Assembly: GCF_963677725.1 (NCBI RefSeq) | Contig: NZ_OY782507.1 | Span: 186,001-250,000, forward strand | Length of the DNA stretch: 64,000 bases | Source of the DNA: an uncultured Cohaesibacter sp. | GTDB lineage: Bacteria; Pseudomonadota; Alphaproteobacteria; Rhizobiales; Cohaesibacteraceae | Direction of reading: 5' to 3' | Shown: positions 17,459 through 28,200 of the stretch, one piece after another | How the letters are laid out: each line of letters begins with the position of its first letter | Numbering within the stretch: the stretch's first letter is position 1 | Notes under the pieces: model-generated | Seen by the model: the letters and a program-made list of their open reading frames with translations, nothing else | The model's database searches: none | What the model was told of the DNA's origin: nothing | Program-made: the position numbers and the translations under genes

Positions 17459-18802
17459 ATGGCTGAGCGCAGATGTCAGGCTGTCATATTGGCAGCAGGT
17501 CAAGGTACCCGCATGAAGTCCAGCAAACCAAAGGTTTTGCATGAAGTGGCGGGTCTGTCGATGGTTGGCCATGTTACCAAGGTGGCGCGCGATGCTGGCG
17601 TTGAACTGGTATCGGTGGTGGTTGGCCCGGATATGGAGGCTGTCCACAAGGCTGCGGAGAAGGTACACCCGGCGGTGCATGCCCATGTGCAGACCGAGCG
17701 GCTGGGGACCGGTCATGCGGCGCTGGCAGCGAAGGAAGATCTGCTTGCTGACTGCGATGACGTCATAATCCTGTTTGGTGATACGCCACTTTTGCGCGCC
17801 GAGACGATTCTGGCGATGCGTGCGGAACTGGCTCAAGGCAATGACGTTGTGGTGCTTGGCTTTCGAACTCAAGAGCCGGGGCCTTACGGTCGTCTGCTTG
17901 AAACGGATGGCAAGTTGTTGGCTATCCGCGAAGCCAAGGATTGCAGCGCTGAAGAGTTGGAAGTCTGTTTCTGCAATGGTGGCATTATGGGCTTTTCCGG
18001 CAAGTCGATCCTGTCTCTGCTTGAAAGCATCGAGAACAACAATGTACAGGGTGAATATTATCTCACCGACGCGGTGGAGATTGCCAATGCGCGTGGTCTC
18101 GCAGTGACCGCGATTGAAGCGCCGGAAGCCGAACTTCAAGGCGTGAATAATCGCGCCCATCTCGCCAAGGTGGAGGCGGCCTTTCAGGCCACTGCCCGAC
18201 AGAAGGCGATGGAAGAGGGAGCTACCTTGCTAGCGCCCGATACGGTGTTCTTCTCCTTTGATACCAGACTTGGCAAGGATGTGGTGATCGAACAGAATGT
18301 GGTCTTTGCTCCCGGTGTCAGCATCGCGGATAATGCGCATATTCGCGCCTTTTCCCATCTGGAAGGGGCAAGCGTGGCCGAAGGCTGTGTTGTTGGCCCT
18401 TATGCGCGGTTGCGTCCGGGGACCGAGCTGGAAGCGAATGTCAAAATCGGCAACTTTGTTGAAACAAAGAAAGCGAAAATCGAGCAAGGGGCCAAGGTCA
18501 ACCACCTTTCCTATATCGGCGATGCCCGGGTCGGCTCGAAAGCCAATATTGGCGCAGGGACCATCACCTGCAACTATGATGGATTCAACAAATTCCATAC
18601 CGATATCGGCGTTGGTGCCTTCATTGGATCGAACACCGCTCTCGTCGCACCGGCCAAAATTGGCGATGGCGCCATCGTCGGAGCGGGCAGTGTGATCACG
18701 TCTCCCGTTAACGCTGATGCCCTTGCGGTGACCCGCGCCAAAGCCTTTGTCAAAGATGGCTGGGCCGCGTCCTTCAGGGCGAAAAACAAAAAGAAGTCAT
18801 GA
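17459..18802 (+). CDS. glmU: bifunctional UDP-N-acetylglucosamine pyrophosphorylase / glucosamine-1-phosphate acetyltransferase
   Basis: GlmU acetylates glucosamine-1-phosphate and then couples it to UTP to give UDP-GlcNAc, the entry to peptidoglycan and lipopolysaccharide. The N-terminal uridyltransferase domain starts with ILAAGQGTRMKSSKPK (residues 9-24). The C-terminal half (from about 250) is a left-handed beta helix of hexapeptide repeats containing GAGTITCNYDG and IGSNTALVAP. I chose the ATG at 17459, 8 bases after GAGGAG, giving 447 residues; a longer frame to 17438 is less likely. glmS follows 153 bases later. Confidence 0.97.
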   Translation: MAERRCQAVILAAGQGTRMKSSKPKVLHEVAGLSMVGHVTKVARDAGVELVSVVVGPDMEAVHKAAEKVHPAVHAHVQTERLGTGHAALAAKEDLLADCDDVIILFGDTPLLRAETILAMRAELAQGNDVVVLGFRTQEPGPYGRLLETDGKLLAIREAKDCSAEELEVCFCNGGIMGFSGKSILSLLESIENNNVQGEYYLTDAVEIANARGLAVTAIEAPEAELQGVNNRAHLAKVEAAFQATARQKAMEEGATLLAPDTVFFSFDTRLGKDVVIEQNVVFAPGVSIADNAHIRAFSHLEGASVAEGCVVGPYARLRPGTELEANVKIGNFVETKKAKIEQGAKVNHLSYIGDARVGSKANIGAGTITCNYDGFNKFHTDIGVGAFIGSNTALVAPAKIGDGAIVGAGSVITSPVNADALAVTRAKAFVKDGWAASFRAKNKKKS

Positions 18803-18955
18803 TGTTACTGGATGTTTTGAGTGCTCTGTTTTCGTAGCGTTAGAAACTGCAAGCTGAATTGATTTCTCGAATCCCGGCTGTTTGGGGTACCCAGATACTA
18901 GTTTGATTTATTGCGTCGTAACGAATACGACCTCGTTTTCAGGAAAGACTTTGCC

Positions 18956-20782
18956 ATGTGCGGGATTGTTGGAATTCTCGGTAATCAAGATGTTGCTCCA
19001 TTGCTGGTGGATGCCTTGAAACGGCTTGAATATCGCGGATATGATTCTGCTGGTGTTGCAACCGTCCATAAAGGTCAGCTCGGCCGTCGACGTGCTGCTG
19101 GCAAGTTGCGCAATCTGGAATTGTTGCTCGGGAACAATCCCTTGGCGGGCACCATTGGCATCGGCCATACCCGGTGGGCAACCCACGGCATTCCCAATGA
19201 AACCAATGCTCATCCGCATCAGGCCGGTGGTGTGGCGGCTGTTCATAACGGGATTATCGAGAATTTCCGGGAATTGCGTGAGGAACTGACCGCAAAAGGG
19301 CATGTTTTCGAGACCGAAACCGACACCGAGACGGTCGTCCATCTCATTCAGGATGAACTGAATAACGGCAAGGTGCCGGTTGATGCTGTCTCGGCGGTGC
19401 TCGGTTGCTTGGAAGGGGCTTTCTCGCTGGCGATCATTTTCTCGGGCGAAGAAGACCTGATGATCGGTGCCCGGCGTGGCTCGCCTCTGGCGGTTGGTCA
19501 TGGAGAGGGTCAGATGTTCCTTGGGTCAGACGCCTTCGCGCTGGCGCCCTTTACCGACGAGATCACCTATCTGGAAGAAGGTGACTGGGTCGTTTTAAGT
19601 CGCACCACCATTTCAATCTTTGACGAGACCAACGAACTGGTTGAGCGCGTCTCCACCACGGCGCAGGCGTCGGCGAATATTGTCGACAAGGGCAATTACA
19701 AGCATTTCATGGAAAAGGAGATGCATGAACAGCCCGAAGTTATCCAGCATACTCTGGCTCATTATGTGGATTTCGCGTCTGGCACCGTGCGGCTGAATGG
19801 CAACCTGCCGTTTGATTTTGCCAAGCTCAACCGGATTGCCATGTCGGCCTGCGGCACGGCCTATTATGCCGGTGTTGTTGCCAAATACTGGTTTGAGCGT
19901 CTGGCGCGAATTCCGGTTGATATCGATGTTGCCTCGGAATTCCGTTATCGCGAAATGCCGATGGAGGAGGGAGGGCTGGCCCTGTTCATCTCCCAGTCCG
20001 GGGAAACAGCCGATACGCTGGCTTGCTTACGTTATTGTCGTTCGCAGAAACAGCATATTGCCGCCATCGTCAATGTGCAGGAAAGCACGATTGCGCGCGA
20101 GAGCGATGCAATCTTCCCCACCATTGCAGGGCCGGAAATCGGAGTCGCTTCGACCAAAGCCTTCACCTGTCAGCTGTCTGTGTTGCTAGCTCTGGCCATC
20201 ATGGCCGGACGCGCAAGGGGGACCATTTCGGCTGACGAAGAGCAGGCCTATGTGAAGGCGCTCAGCGAATTGCCGAAATATATCCGTCAGGCTTTGAAAG
20301 CCTCAGACGATATCGAGGCTCTGGCCCATGATCTCACCAAGGTCAAGCATGTGCTCTATCTGGGGCGCGGCACCAACTTCCCGTTGGCAATGGAAGGGGC
20401 GCTGAAGCTGAAGGAAATTTCCTATATTCACGCCGAAGGCTATGCTGCGGGTGAATTGAAGCATGGCCCGATTGCCCTGATCGATGAAGCCATGCCGGTG
20501 GTTGTGATTGCACCTGATGATTCTTCCTATGAGAAGACCGTGTCGAACATGCAGGAAGTGGCGGCACGCGATGGGCGGATCATTCTGATCACCGATCAGG
20601 CCGGTGCGGACAAAAATGGGCTTGAAGATTGCCGCACGATTGTCATGCCAAGTGTGCCGGACATCATCGCGCCGATCGTTTTTGCACTGCCGGTGCAGTT
20701 GCTCGCCTATCATACGGCAAACTTCATGGGAACTGACGTTGACCAGCCGCGCAATCTGGCAAAATCAGTGACGGTGGAATAA
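18956..20782 (+). CDS. glmS: glutamine-fructose-6-phosphate aminotransferase (isomerizing)
   Basis: GlmS makes glucosamine-6-phosphate from fructose-6-phosphate and glutamine, the first step towards the product of the neighbouring GlmU. The start at 18956 is fixed biochemically: Met is removed to expose Cys1 of MCGIVGILG, the nucleophile of the class II glutaminase domain (about residues 2-220). AGGAAAG precedes it. Two SIS sugar-isomerase domains follow; SACGTAYYAG and SQSGETADTL are in the first, and the C terminus reads DQPRNLAKSVTVE as in other GlmS proteins. Length is 608 residues. I saw no ribozyme-like leader, consistent with a proteobacterium. Confidence 0.98.
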   Translation: MCGIVGILGNQDVAPLLVDALKRLEYRGYDSAGVATVHKGQLGRRRAAGKLRNLELLLGNNPLAGTIGIGHTRWATHGIPNETNAHPHQAGGVAAVHNGIIENFRELREELTAKGHVFETETDTETVVHLIQDELNNGKVPVDAVSAVLGCLEGAFSLAIIFSGEEDLMIGARRGSPLAVGHGEGQMFLGSDAFALAPFTDEITYLEEGDWVVLSRTTISIFDETNELVERVSTTAQASANIVDKGNYKHFMEKEMHEQPEVIQHTLAHYVDFASGTVRLNGNLPFDFAKLNRIAMSACGTAYYAGVVAKYWFERLARIPVDIDVASEFRYREMPMEEGGLALFISQSGETADTLACLRYCRSQKQHIAAIVNVQESTIARESDAIFPTIAGPEIGVASTKAFTCQLSVLLALAIMAGRARGTISADEEQAYVKALSELPKYIRQALKASDDIEALAHDLTKVKHVLYLGRGTNFPLAMEGALKLKEISYIHAEGYAAGELKHGPIALIDEAMPVVVIAPDDSSYEKTVSNMQEVAARDGRIILITDQAGADKNGLEDCRTIVMPSVPDIIAPIVFALPVQLLAYHTANFMGTDVDQPRNLAKSVTVE

Positions 20783-20798
20783 GCCAAATATCAGGCAA

Positions 20799-20823
20799 AG
20801 GGCATCCGATGATGCCTTCTTCT
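20799..20823. terminator. possible glmS terminator
   Basis: GGCATC (20801-20806) pairs with GATGCC (20811-20816) around CGAT, with two weaker outer pairs, and is followed by TTCTTCT. It lies between the convergent glmS and DUF454 genes. Confidence 0.5.
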
Positions 20824-20845
20824 GTAAAGTGATGCTCGGACGCCA

Positions 20846-21241
20846 TCACACATCTGCGCCACTGTCCTGTTTGGGTCCATCGGGTCGCGTGCCGACATAC
20901 AGCGCGCTGGCGACAAAAAAGACGCTCACGCCGGCCAGCAGCCAAGGCCCGGGCTGGACGAAATAGAAAAAGGACAGGAAGCCGAGGGCCATGCCCGTGA
21001 AGGCGAGGTATTTTGCTTTGCGCGGGATCGCGCCATGTTGTTGCCAGGCAACGACTGGCGGGCCGAACAAGGGGTGAGTCAGAATCCATGTTTCAAGGCG
21101 TGGAGAACAACGGGCAAAGAAATAGGCCGCGCCGATGAAGAAGATTGTTGAAGGCAGAATGGGAAGAAACGCTCCGGCTATGCCGATGCCGGTCAAGATC
21201 AGCCCGATCATCATGAAGAATGGGCGTTTCAATTGTTCCAT
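20846..21241 (-). CDS. DUF454 (YbaN) family membrane protein
   Basis: This 131-residue protein has three to four hydrophobic helices and the YbaN-family pattern: GAFLPILPSTIFFIGAAYFFARCSPR near residues 23-48, then a W-x-L-x-H-P-L-x-G-P motif. The family is widespread in proteobacteria and has no established function. It is a single leftward gene between glmS and the DUF502 gene. Confidence 0.88.
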   Translation of the reverse strand: MEQLKRPFFMMIGLILTGIGIAGAFLPILPSTIFFIGAAYFFARCSPRLETWILTHPLFGPPVVAWQQHGAIPRKAKYLAFTGMALGFLSFFYFVQPGPWLLAGVSVFFVASALYVGTRPDGPKQDSGADV

Positions 21242-21550
21242 TTCTGATATCTCGTGATTGCCACGCAGTTACAAGGGTGTGCGTTGGTATTTTAGAATAT
21301 AGGCAGTTGAAACGGTGCCTGCAATTGTCTTGAGATCACTAAAAGGGCGCGAAAGACGTTGATTGCGCTTTTCAAATGCAAATGACCACACTATTTACAA
21401 GATAGGTTGATTGGTACGCCCGGCGGTTGGATTGCTTCCAACTTGGCCAAGCGGGTCAGCTATGGTGCGTTGTTCGAGCGGCGTGAAGCATGGTTTCGTG
21501 TTCCAGTCCGTAAGCTCGACAGGCGTGTGTTCAACAGGAAGAAGCAGAAA
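21242..21550. other. divergent intergenic region before the DUF502 gene
   Basis: The 309 bases between the DUF454 start and the DUF502 start contain no supported gene. A reading frame runs into DUF502 from 21407, but its extra 48 residues look unlike the family and lack a ribosome site. I see no convincing promoter boxes. Confidence 0.4.
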
Positions 21551-22447
21551 ATGTCCAAACATAGTGGCGAAGACAAGAAAGATGCTCCCGAACATGTTCG
21601 CTTGAGCTTTGGCGCACGGATTCGGAACTATTTCTTGACCGGCCTCGTCATTGCTGCGCCCATCAGTATCACCTTGTTCATCACCTGGTCCTTCATCCAG
21701 TGGGTGGATGATACGGTCAAACCTTACATCCCGCATTTTTACAACCCGGACAATTATCTGCCTTTTTCTGTGCCGGGTGTGGGGCTTATCTTCTCGTTGT
21801 TCATCCTGACCATTCTGGGTTTCCTGACAGCCAACTTTGTTGGCCGGTCATTCCTCAATTATGGTGAGGTGATGGTGGGGCGGATGCCGCTGGTGCGCAA
21901 CATATACAATGCGCTTAAGCAGATTTTCGAAACCGTTCTCTCGCAGAAGGGCCAGACCTTCACAAAAGCTGCCGTGATCGAATATCCGCGTCGGGATCTG
22001 TGGGCCCTGGCCTTTATTGCGACCGATACGATGGGGGAAGTGTCTCATCGGTTGTCTGATCGCACGGACAGCAATGATGGTTTCATCTCGGTCTTCTTGC
22101 CAACGACACCGAACCCGACTTCCGGTTTTCTGCTGTTCGTGCCGCGAGAGGATGTGATCATCCTTGATATGAGCGTCGAAGATGCAGCCAAACTGGTTAT
22201 TTCTGCGGGGCTGGTGAGCCCTGATTTTATCGCCAAACATGCCGCGGAGGATGAGCAGGACAAGGTTGTCGAGAAATTTGGCATCAAGCCACCGGCGATT
22301 GATAACAAGGATGGTGCCGACGCACCGATCATGGCTGACGGGCCAGTGGATGATGCATCAGAAGCGAAACCATCTGTCGATGACACGCCATCAAAACCAA
22401 AATCAAAGCGCAAGAAACGCAAATTCTCGCCGGTTGTGGGGCGGTGA
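21551..22447 (+). CDS. DUF502 family membrane protein
   Basis: The protein has 298 residues. GGAAGAAG lies 6 bases before the ATG at 21551, which sets the start. Two transmembrane helices near residues 29-52 and 75-97 flank a short loop. The cytoplasmic region has the DUF502 signature: MPLVRNIYNALKQIFETV, then a beta-rich stretch ending FVPREDVIILDMSVEDAAKLVISAGLV. The tail is acidic and then very basic (KPKSKRKKRK). The function is unknown. It converges on recG with 12 bases between stops. Confidence 0.9.
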   Translation: MSKHSGEDKKDAPEHVRLSFGARIRNYFLTGLVIAAPISITLFITWSFIQWVDDTVKPYIPHFYNPDNYLPFSVPGVGLIFSLFILTILGFLTANFVGRSFLNYGEVMVGRMPLVRNIYNALKQIFETVLSQKGQTFTKAAVIEYPRRDLWALAFIATDTMGEVSHRLSDRTDSNDGFISVFLPTTPNPTSGFLLFVPREDVIILDMSVEDAAKLVISAGLVSPDFIAKHAAEDEQDKVVEKFGIKPPAIDNKDGADAPIMADGPVDDASEAKPSVDDTPSKPKSKRKKRKFSPVVGR

Positions 22448-22459
22448 GAGGTGGCGGGC

Positions 22460-24565
22460 CTAACCGGCTTTGAGCAGGCGGATGGCTTCGTCCCTGCTGA
22501 ATAGATAGAGCAGGTCACGCAAGGCAGCGCCACGGTTGCCTTCAAGGTCGGGGTTGGTTTCAATGATCAGGCGCGCTTCGGTGCGGGCCATTTCCATCAA
22601 GCCTTTATGCATTTCCGGATCGGTCAGGCGGAAGCCCGGAAGGCCCGATTGTTTGGTGCCGAGCACATCGCCCTCGCCACGCAAACGCAAATCGGCTTCT
22701 GCGATGAGGAAGCCATCTTCGGTTTCGCGCATCATATTAAGGCGCTCTCTAGCCACCTGACCAAGAGGGCCTTTGAACAGCAGAATACAGGAGGAGGCCT
22801 TGTCCCCGCGTCCAACGCGGCCACGCAACTGGTGTAGCTGGGCAAGGCCAAAGCGTTCGGCATGTTCGATCACCATGATCGTGGCTTCGGGCACATCGAC
22901 CCCGACTTCAATCACCGTCGTGGCGACAAGCATTTGCGCATCACCATCCTTGAAGCGTTCCATGGCGGCGCGTTTTTCATCCGATGTCATGCGGCCATGG
23001 ACCAGCTCCACCTTGGTACCAAAGACCTGTTTCAAGCTGGCATAGCGATCTTCGGCTGCGGTCGCGTCCAGCAACTCGGATTCCTCAACGAGTGGGCAAA
23101 CCCAATAGCATTTCACTCCCTGATCAATTGCTTGAGCCAGTCGCTGGACGAGTTCTGCCAGCCGATCGAGATTCATGGTGCGGGTTTCGATGGGTTTGCG
23201 GCCTGCGGGCTTCTCGGTCAGCAAAGAGACGTCCATGTCGCCATAATGGGTGAGGACAAGCGTGCGGGGGATCGGAGTGGCGGTCATCACCAACAAGTCT
23301 GTCGCTTCGCCCTTGGCGGAAAGGGTGAGGCGTTGATGGACGCCGAAGCGATGCTGTTCATCGACGATGGCCAGCCCCAGATCAGCAAAGATGACTGACT
23401 GCTGAAAAAGGGCATGGGTGCCGAGCAGGAAGTCGATGTCTCCCTTCTCCAGTGCCGTCAGGGTGTCGCGCCTCGTGGCTGCGGTGTCCTTGCCCGTAAG
23501 AACAGCAACGCGGATGCCCACCGCCTCGCAGAGGGGCTTGATGGATTGGTAATGCTGGCGGGCCAACAGATCCGTCGGGGCCATCATGGCGGCCTGAGCG
23601 CCGGATTCAATGACATCAGCGGCCGCCATCAGGGCGACTATGGTCTTGCCACTGCCGACGTCGCCCTGCACCAGCCGCAACATGCGGTCCGGCGCGGCCA
23701 GATCGGCCTCGATATCGGCAATAGAAGCGGTTTGGCTGCCGGTCAGTTGGAACGGCAGGGCGGCGAGCAACTTGGCCTTCAGATCCCCCTGCCATCTGCG
23801 GGCAACGCCTGCGGATTTCTTCACCTTACTGCGCACCAGCGCTAACGCCAACTGGTTGGCCAGACATTCGTCATAGGCGAGACGCTTGCGGACGTGGGAT
23901 GTTTCTTCTAGATCGGCCAGATCATGAGGCAGATGGACGCGGCGCAGGGCTTCGTCAAACGGGATCCATTTTTCCCGTTGCAAGAGCGCCTGATCTTGCC
24001 ATTCGGGCAAGGGCTCCAGGTCATCAAGGGAGGCTTGGACCGCTTTATGCAGCACTTTGCCTGAAATGCCTGCGGTCAGTGGATAGACCGGCTCCAACAG
24101 CGGCATGGTGGCAAAATCAGCTTCCGAGACCACATGGTCGGGATGGGTGATCTGCGGGCCGCCGTTGAAACGCTCCAACCTGCCGGAGATATAGCGCATT
24201 TCGCCAACGGGCAATTGCTTTTCCAAATAGCCGCCTTTGGCGTGGAAATAGGTCAAGGTCAGCTCGTCTGTCTCGTCATGGGCGAGAATGCGGTAGGGAA
24301 CGCGCCGATTGTTGCGTGGGGGAGGCAGGTGCTTGTCGATGGTCACCCTTACGGTCACGATTGCCCCTTCCGGTGCCGTGGCAAGATCGGATTGCAGGCT
24401 GCGGTCGATCACGCCCACGGGCATATGCAAAAGCAGGTCAATCCGCCTTGCTTCAAGCAACGGGTCGCCACGCAAAAGCTTGGCGAAAGCCAGTGCGATC
24501 TTTGGTCCCACACCCTTGAGCGACATCAGGGACGCAAAATAGCTGTTAAGATGGCTCGGGCGCAT
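22460..24565 (-). CDS. recG: ATP-dependent DNA helicase RecG
   Basis: RecG is a double-stranded DNA translocase that remodels stalled replication forks and recombination intermediates. It has 701 residues. An N-terminal wedge (OB) domain covers about residues 1-260. The helicase core holds Walker A GDVGSGKT, motif II VDEQHRFG, and motif III TATPIPRT. The C-terminal helicase half has VGVDVPEATIMVIEHAERFGLAQLHQLRGRVGRG as a continuous family block. The order recG, sdhE, mfd is familiar from Hyphomicrobiales; sdhE is divergent from recG across 188 bases. Confidence 0.97.
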   Translation of the reverse strand: MRPSHLNSYFASLMSLKGVGPKIALAFAKLLRGDPLLEARRIDLLLHMPVGVIDRSLQSDLATAPEGAIVTVRVTIDKHLPPPRNNRRVPYRILAHDETDELTLTYFHAKGGYLEKQLPVGEMRYISGRLERFNGGPQITHPDHVVSEADFATMPLLEPVYPLTAGISGKVLHKAVQASLDDLEPLPEWQDQALLQREKWIPFDEALRRVHLPHDLADLEETSHVRKRLAYDECLANQLALALVRSKVKKSAGVARRWQGDLKAKLLAALPFQLTGSQTASIADIEADLAAPDRMLRLVQGDVGSGKTIVALMAAADVIESGAQAAMMAPTDLLARQHYQSIKPLCEAVGIRVAVLTGKDTAATRRDTLTALEKGDIDFLLGTHALFQQSVIFADLGLAIVDEQHRFGVHQRLTLSAKGEATDLLVMTATPIPRTLVLTHYGDMDVSLLTEKPAGRKPIETRTMNLDRLAELVQRLAQAIDQGVKCYWVCPLVEESELLDATAAEDRYASLKQVFGTKVELVHGRMTSDEKRAAMERFKDGDAQMLVATTVIEVGVDVPEATIMVIEHAERFGLAQLHQLRGRVGRGDKASSCILLFKGPLGQVARERLNMMRETEDGFLIAEADLRLRGEGDVLGTKQSGLPGFRLTDPEMHKGLMEMARTEARLIIETNPDLEGNRGAALRDLLYLFSRDEAIRLLKAG

Positions 24566-24687
24566 GGTGTGGCTCTTTGGATAGGCTCTTTTGGGGCAAT
24601 GGACAATTCATGCGAAGCATGGACAAATTACAACGCAACGTCAATCCATGTTCACCATTTGTTTTGTGATAGCTGATCGATCAGATG

Positions 24688-24716
24688 CTGACAAGTGCGT
24701 TGACAGGCGCTATACA
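24688..24716 (+). promoter_or_regulatory. predicted sdhE promoter
   Basis: CTGACA (24688-24693) and TATACA (24711-24716) are separated by 17 bases, placing transcription start about 30 bases before the sdhE ATG. The -10 hexamer is the same as that of the predicted gyrA promoter. Confidence 0.6.
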
Positions 24717-24753
24717 GAACCAACTTTGAAAAGACCCCTCATAGGAGCTAGAC

Positions 24754-25053
24754 ATGTCCCAAGGTACCACCCGTAGCAGTGAAGGGCTTGATGTCCGCCG
24801 CAAAAAGATTCTCATGCGTGCATGGCATCGCGGTATCAAGGAAATGGACCTGATGTTTGGCCGTTTCGTTGACGGCGAATTGGACAATCTCAGCGATGAG
24901 GAACTGGGCCAGCTGGAAATGTTGCTCGATCAGTTTGATCGTGACCTGATCCAGTGGTTCACCGACGAAGTGCCTGTGCCGGAGGCCTTTGACTGTCCAC
25001 TCTTTTATAAAATCAAAAATTACCACGAGAATTTCGAAACAGGCTTGCTCTGA
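24754..25053 (+). CDS. sdhE: FAD assembly factor SdhE (succinate dehydrogenase assembly factor 2)
   Basis: SdhE is a small chaperone needed to attach FAD covalently to the flavoprotein subunit of succinate dehydrogenase. The 99-residue protein has the key surface motif R-G-x-x-E in HRGIKEMDLMFGRF near residue 28, and the helical pattern ELGQLEMLLDQFDRDLIQW. AGGAG lies 7 bases before the ATG. The sdh genes themselves are not in the window. Confidence 0.94.
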   Translation: MSQGTTRSSEGLDVRRKKILMRAWHRGIKEMDLMFGRFVDGELDNLSDEELGQLEMLLDQFDRDLIQWFTDEVPVPEAFDCPLFYKIKNYHENFETGLL

Positions 25054-25065
25054 GCTTGATTTTTT

Positions 25066-25116
25066 AAAGGCGGTCCGACGGTTAGGTCGCTCAAGGCGAT
25101 CTATCGGGCCGCCTTT
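25066..25116 (+). terminator. terminator between sdhE and mfd
   Basis: AAAGGCGG (25066-25073) pairs with CCGCCTTT (25109-25116), extended by four inner pairs including one G-T. A 27-base loop carries a small secondary stem. The left flank has a T run and the right flank GTTATTTG. It separates sdhE from mfd. Confidence 0.6.
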
Positions 25117-25227
25117 GTTATTTGCGCGTCATTTTTGGGGTCAATTTCTGGCCTTTGGGGTGCCTTTTGTGCCATAAGGCAAATGCCTGCCATTCTTTTC
25201 CCGCCTTTTGATGAGCCACAGTTCGCG

Positions 25228-28200
25228 ATGACCAGTTTTTCCGACGCCCTGTCTTCTTCGATGATGATTCACGTCACTCATGTGCCTGATGGGCTGGAAG
25301 GGTATGCGCTGGCCGAAATGGCCGCGGCGCATATGAAAGCCAACAAGGACCGGAAAATTGTCGCGGTTTATATTGCGCGCGATGATCGGCGGATGGCATC
25401 GATGGAACAGGCCTTGCGTTATTTCGCACCAAAGCTTGATTGCATCTCGTTCCCTGCATGGGACTGTGTGCCTTATGATCGGGTGTCTCCCAATGCGGAG
25501 ATATCGGCGCGACGGATGACGGCCCTGTCGCGTTTGGCCTACCAGACCTTTCAAGAGCCAACGGTTTTGCTGACGTCAGTCAATGCGATCCTGCAACGGG
25601 TGCCCAGCCGGACCGCTGTTCGCAATCAGAGCTGGTCTGCCCGTCCGGGCAACAGTGTCGATATGGACGAGCTTATTGTCTGGCTGGAGACCAACGGCTT
25701 TCTGCGGACACCAACGGTGCGCGAGCAAGGGGAATATGCGGTGCGCGGGGGCATCCTTGATCTGTTCGCTCCCGGTGCCGAGGAACCTGTGCGCCTCGAC
25801 TTTTTTGGCGATACGCTGGAAAGCATCCGTAGCTTTGACCCGCAAAACCAGCGCACGGTGGGGCAATTGCGGCAGGTCGAGCTTGTTTCTGCTTCTGAAG
25901 TGGTGTTGACGGAAGAGGCGATTTCCAACTTCCGCCGGCGCTATACTGCGAGCTTTGGTGCCTCGACGCGCGACGATATGCTTTATCAGGCGATCAGTGA
26001 AGGACGGCGCTATCAGGGCATTGAGCATTGGTTGCCCTTCTTCAATGATGATCTTGAATGCCTGTTTGATTTCACCGAGGGCGCACCGGTTCTGCTTGAC
26101 CCATTGAGTGATGATGCCATCGGCGAGCGCATGGATCTTATCAAAGATCACTACGACTCGCGCAAGGAAGGGCTGGAAGCCGGGCTGGAACAGAGCGTGC
26201 CTTACAAGCCAATCGAGCCGTCCTTGCTCTATCTCGACATGGAAGAATGGACCAGTCGGCTTGGCTCTCAGATTCGGGTGCGCATGTCGCCCTTTGACAT
26301 TCCGGACACGGGCGTTGAGACCATCATTGATCTTGGCGGCAAGCAGGGGCGGACCTTCGCGGCCGAACGCAGTGCGGACAATGTCAATGTGTTTGACGCG
26401 GTCGTCGAGCATATCAGGCAACTCAAAGTGAATAAGAAACGGGTGACGATTGCCTGCTGGACCAAGGGGTCGGCGGAGCGAATGCATCAGGTTTTGACTG
26501 ACCATGGCGTCACCGGACTTGTGCCTTATGAAACATGGGGCGCGCGCAGCGTCATCACCGCCAAGCAGGTAGGGCTGACCGTTCTGGAGCTGGAAAGCGG
26601 CTTTGAAACGGAAAAAGATGTGGTGATTGGCGAGCAGGATATTCTGGGCGACCGTCTTATCCGCTCCAAGCGACGCCGCAAGAAAAGCTCTGACATATTG
26701 ACCGAGGCGACGAGCCTGTCGCAAGGGGATATCGTCGTTCATATCGAGCATGGCATTGGCCGCTTTATGGGGTTGCAGACGGTGGATGCTGCCGGTGCGC
26801 CCCATGATTGCCTCGAAATCCATTATGCCGGTGGTGACAAGCTGTTTCTGCCGGTTGAGAATATCGAGCTTCTGTCCCGCTATGGCTCGGAAGACACCGA
26901 AGCGCAGCTGGATAAGCTGGGCGGGGTGGCTTGGCAGGCACGCAAGTCGAAGATGAAAGCCCGGATCCGCATGATGGCGGATCAGTTGATCAAGGTGGCC
27001 GCCGAACGCGAATTGCGTCAGGGCGAGCGGATCACACCGCCTGAAGGGCTGTATGATGAATTCGCGGCGCGATTCCCGTTTGATGAGACCGAGGACCAGT
27101 TCAATGCCATTGAGCAAGTGTTCGATGATATGGGATCTGGCCGTCCTATGGATCGACTGGTCTGCGGCGATGTCGGCTTTGGCAAGACCGAAGTTGCGCT
27201 GCGGGCTGCCTTCATCGCGGCGATGAATGGCAAGCAGGTGGCGATTGTCGTGCCGACCACTTTGCTGGCGCGGCAGCATTACAAAACCTTTGCCGATCGC
27301 TTTGTTGGCTTTCCTCTCAATGTCGAGCAGGCTTCGCGTCTGGTGACCACCAAGCGTTTGAACCAGACCAAGAAGGGGTTGAAGGACGGTTCGGTCGATA
27401 TTGTTGTTGGCACTCATGCCTTGCTCGGCAAGAGCATCGAATTCCGCGATCTGGGCCTGTTGATCATTGACGAAGAGCAGCATTTTGGCGTTAAGCACAA
27501 AGAGCGGCTGAAGGAATTGCGCTCGGATGTGCATGTGCTGACCCTGTCGGCAACGCCGATCCCTCGCACCCTGCAGCTGGCGTTGACCGGGGTGCGGGAA
27601 TTGTCGCTGATTGCCACGCCACCGGTGGATCGTCTGGCGGTCCGTACTTTCATTTCGCCTTTCGATGCGCTGACCATCCGTGAGGCCCTGCTGCGGGAAC
27701 GCTATCGCGGTGGCCACAGTTTCTATGTCTGTCCGCGTATTAGCGATATTGCCGAAGTCAAAACGTTCCTCGAAGAGCAGGTGCCAGAGCTGAAGGTGGC
27801 TGTGGCCCATGGACAGATGGCTGCTGGGCAGCTTGATGACATCATGACGGCCTTTTATGACGGTAAGTTTGATGTGCTTTTGTCAACGACCATCGTTGAA
27901 TCCGGTATTGACGTGCCGACTGCCAATACGCTGATTGTACACCGGGCTGATATGTTCGGCCTCAGCCAGCTTTACCAGTTGCGCGGGCGTGTGGGCCGGT
28001 CAAAAACCCGCGCCTATGCATTGTTCACCGTGCCCGCCAAGAAGGTGTTGACCCCGACGGCAGAGCGCCGCCTGAAGGTTCTGCAAAGTCTTGATACCCT
28101 TGGGGCCGGGTTCCAGTTGGCCAGCCATGATCTGGACATTCGCGGTGCGGGCAACCTGCTTGGCGAGGAACAGTCCGGTCACGTCAAGGAAGTTGGTTAC

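Noticed and set aside
18803..18955. glmS ribozyme or small-RNA target leader
   Set aside because: The 153-base leader is too short for a glmS ribozyme, and no matching core is visible.
25576..27810. 744-codon open frame antisense to mfd
   Set aside because: It lies entirely within mfd on the other strand, has no family features, and is explained by codon bias of the real gene.
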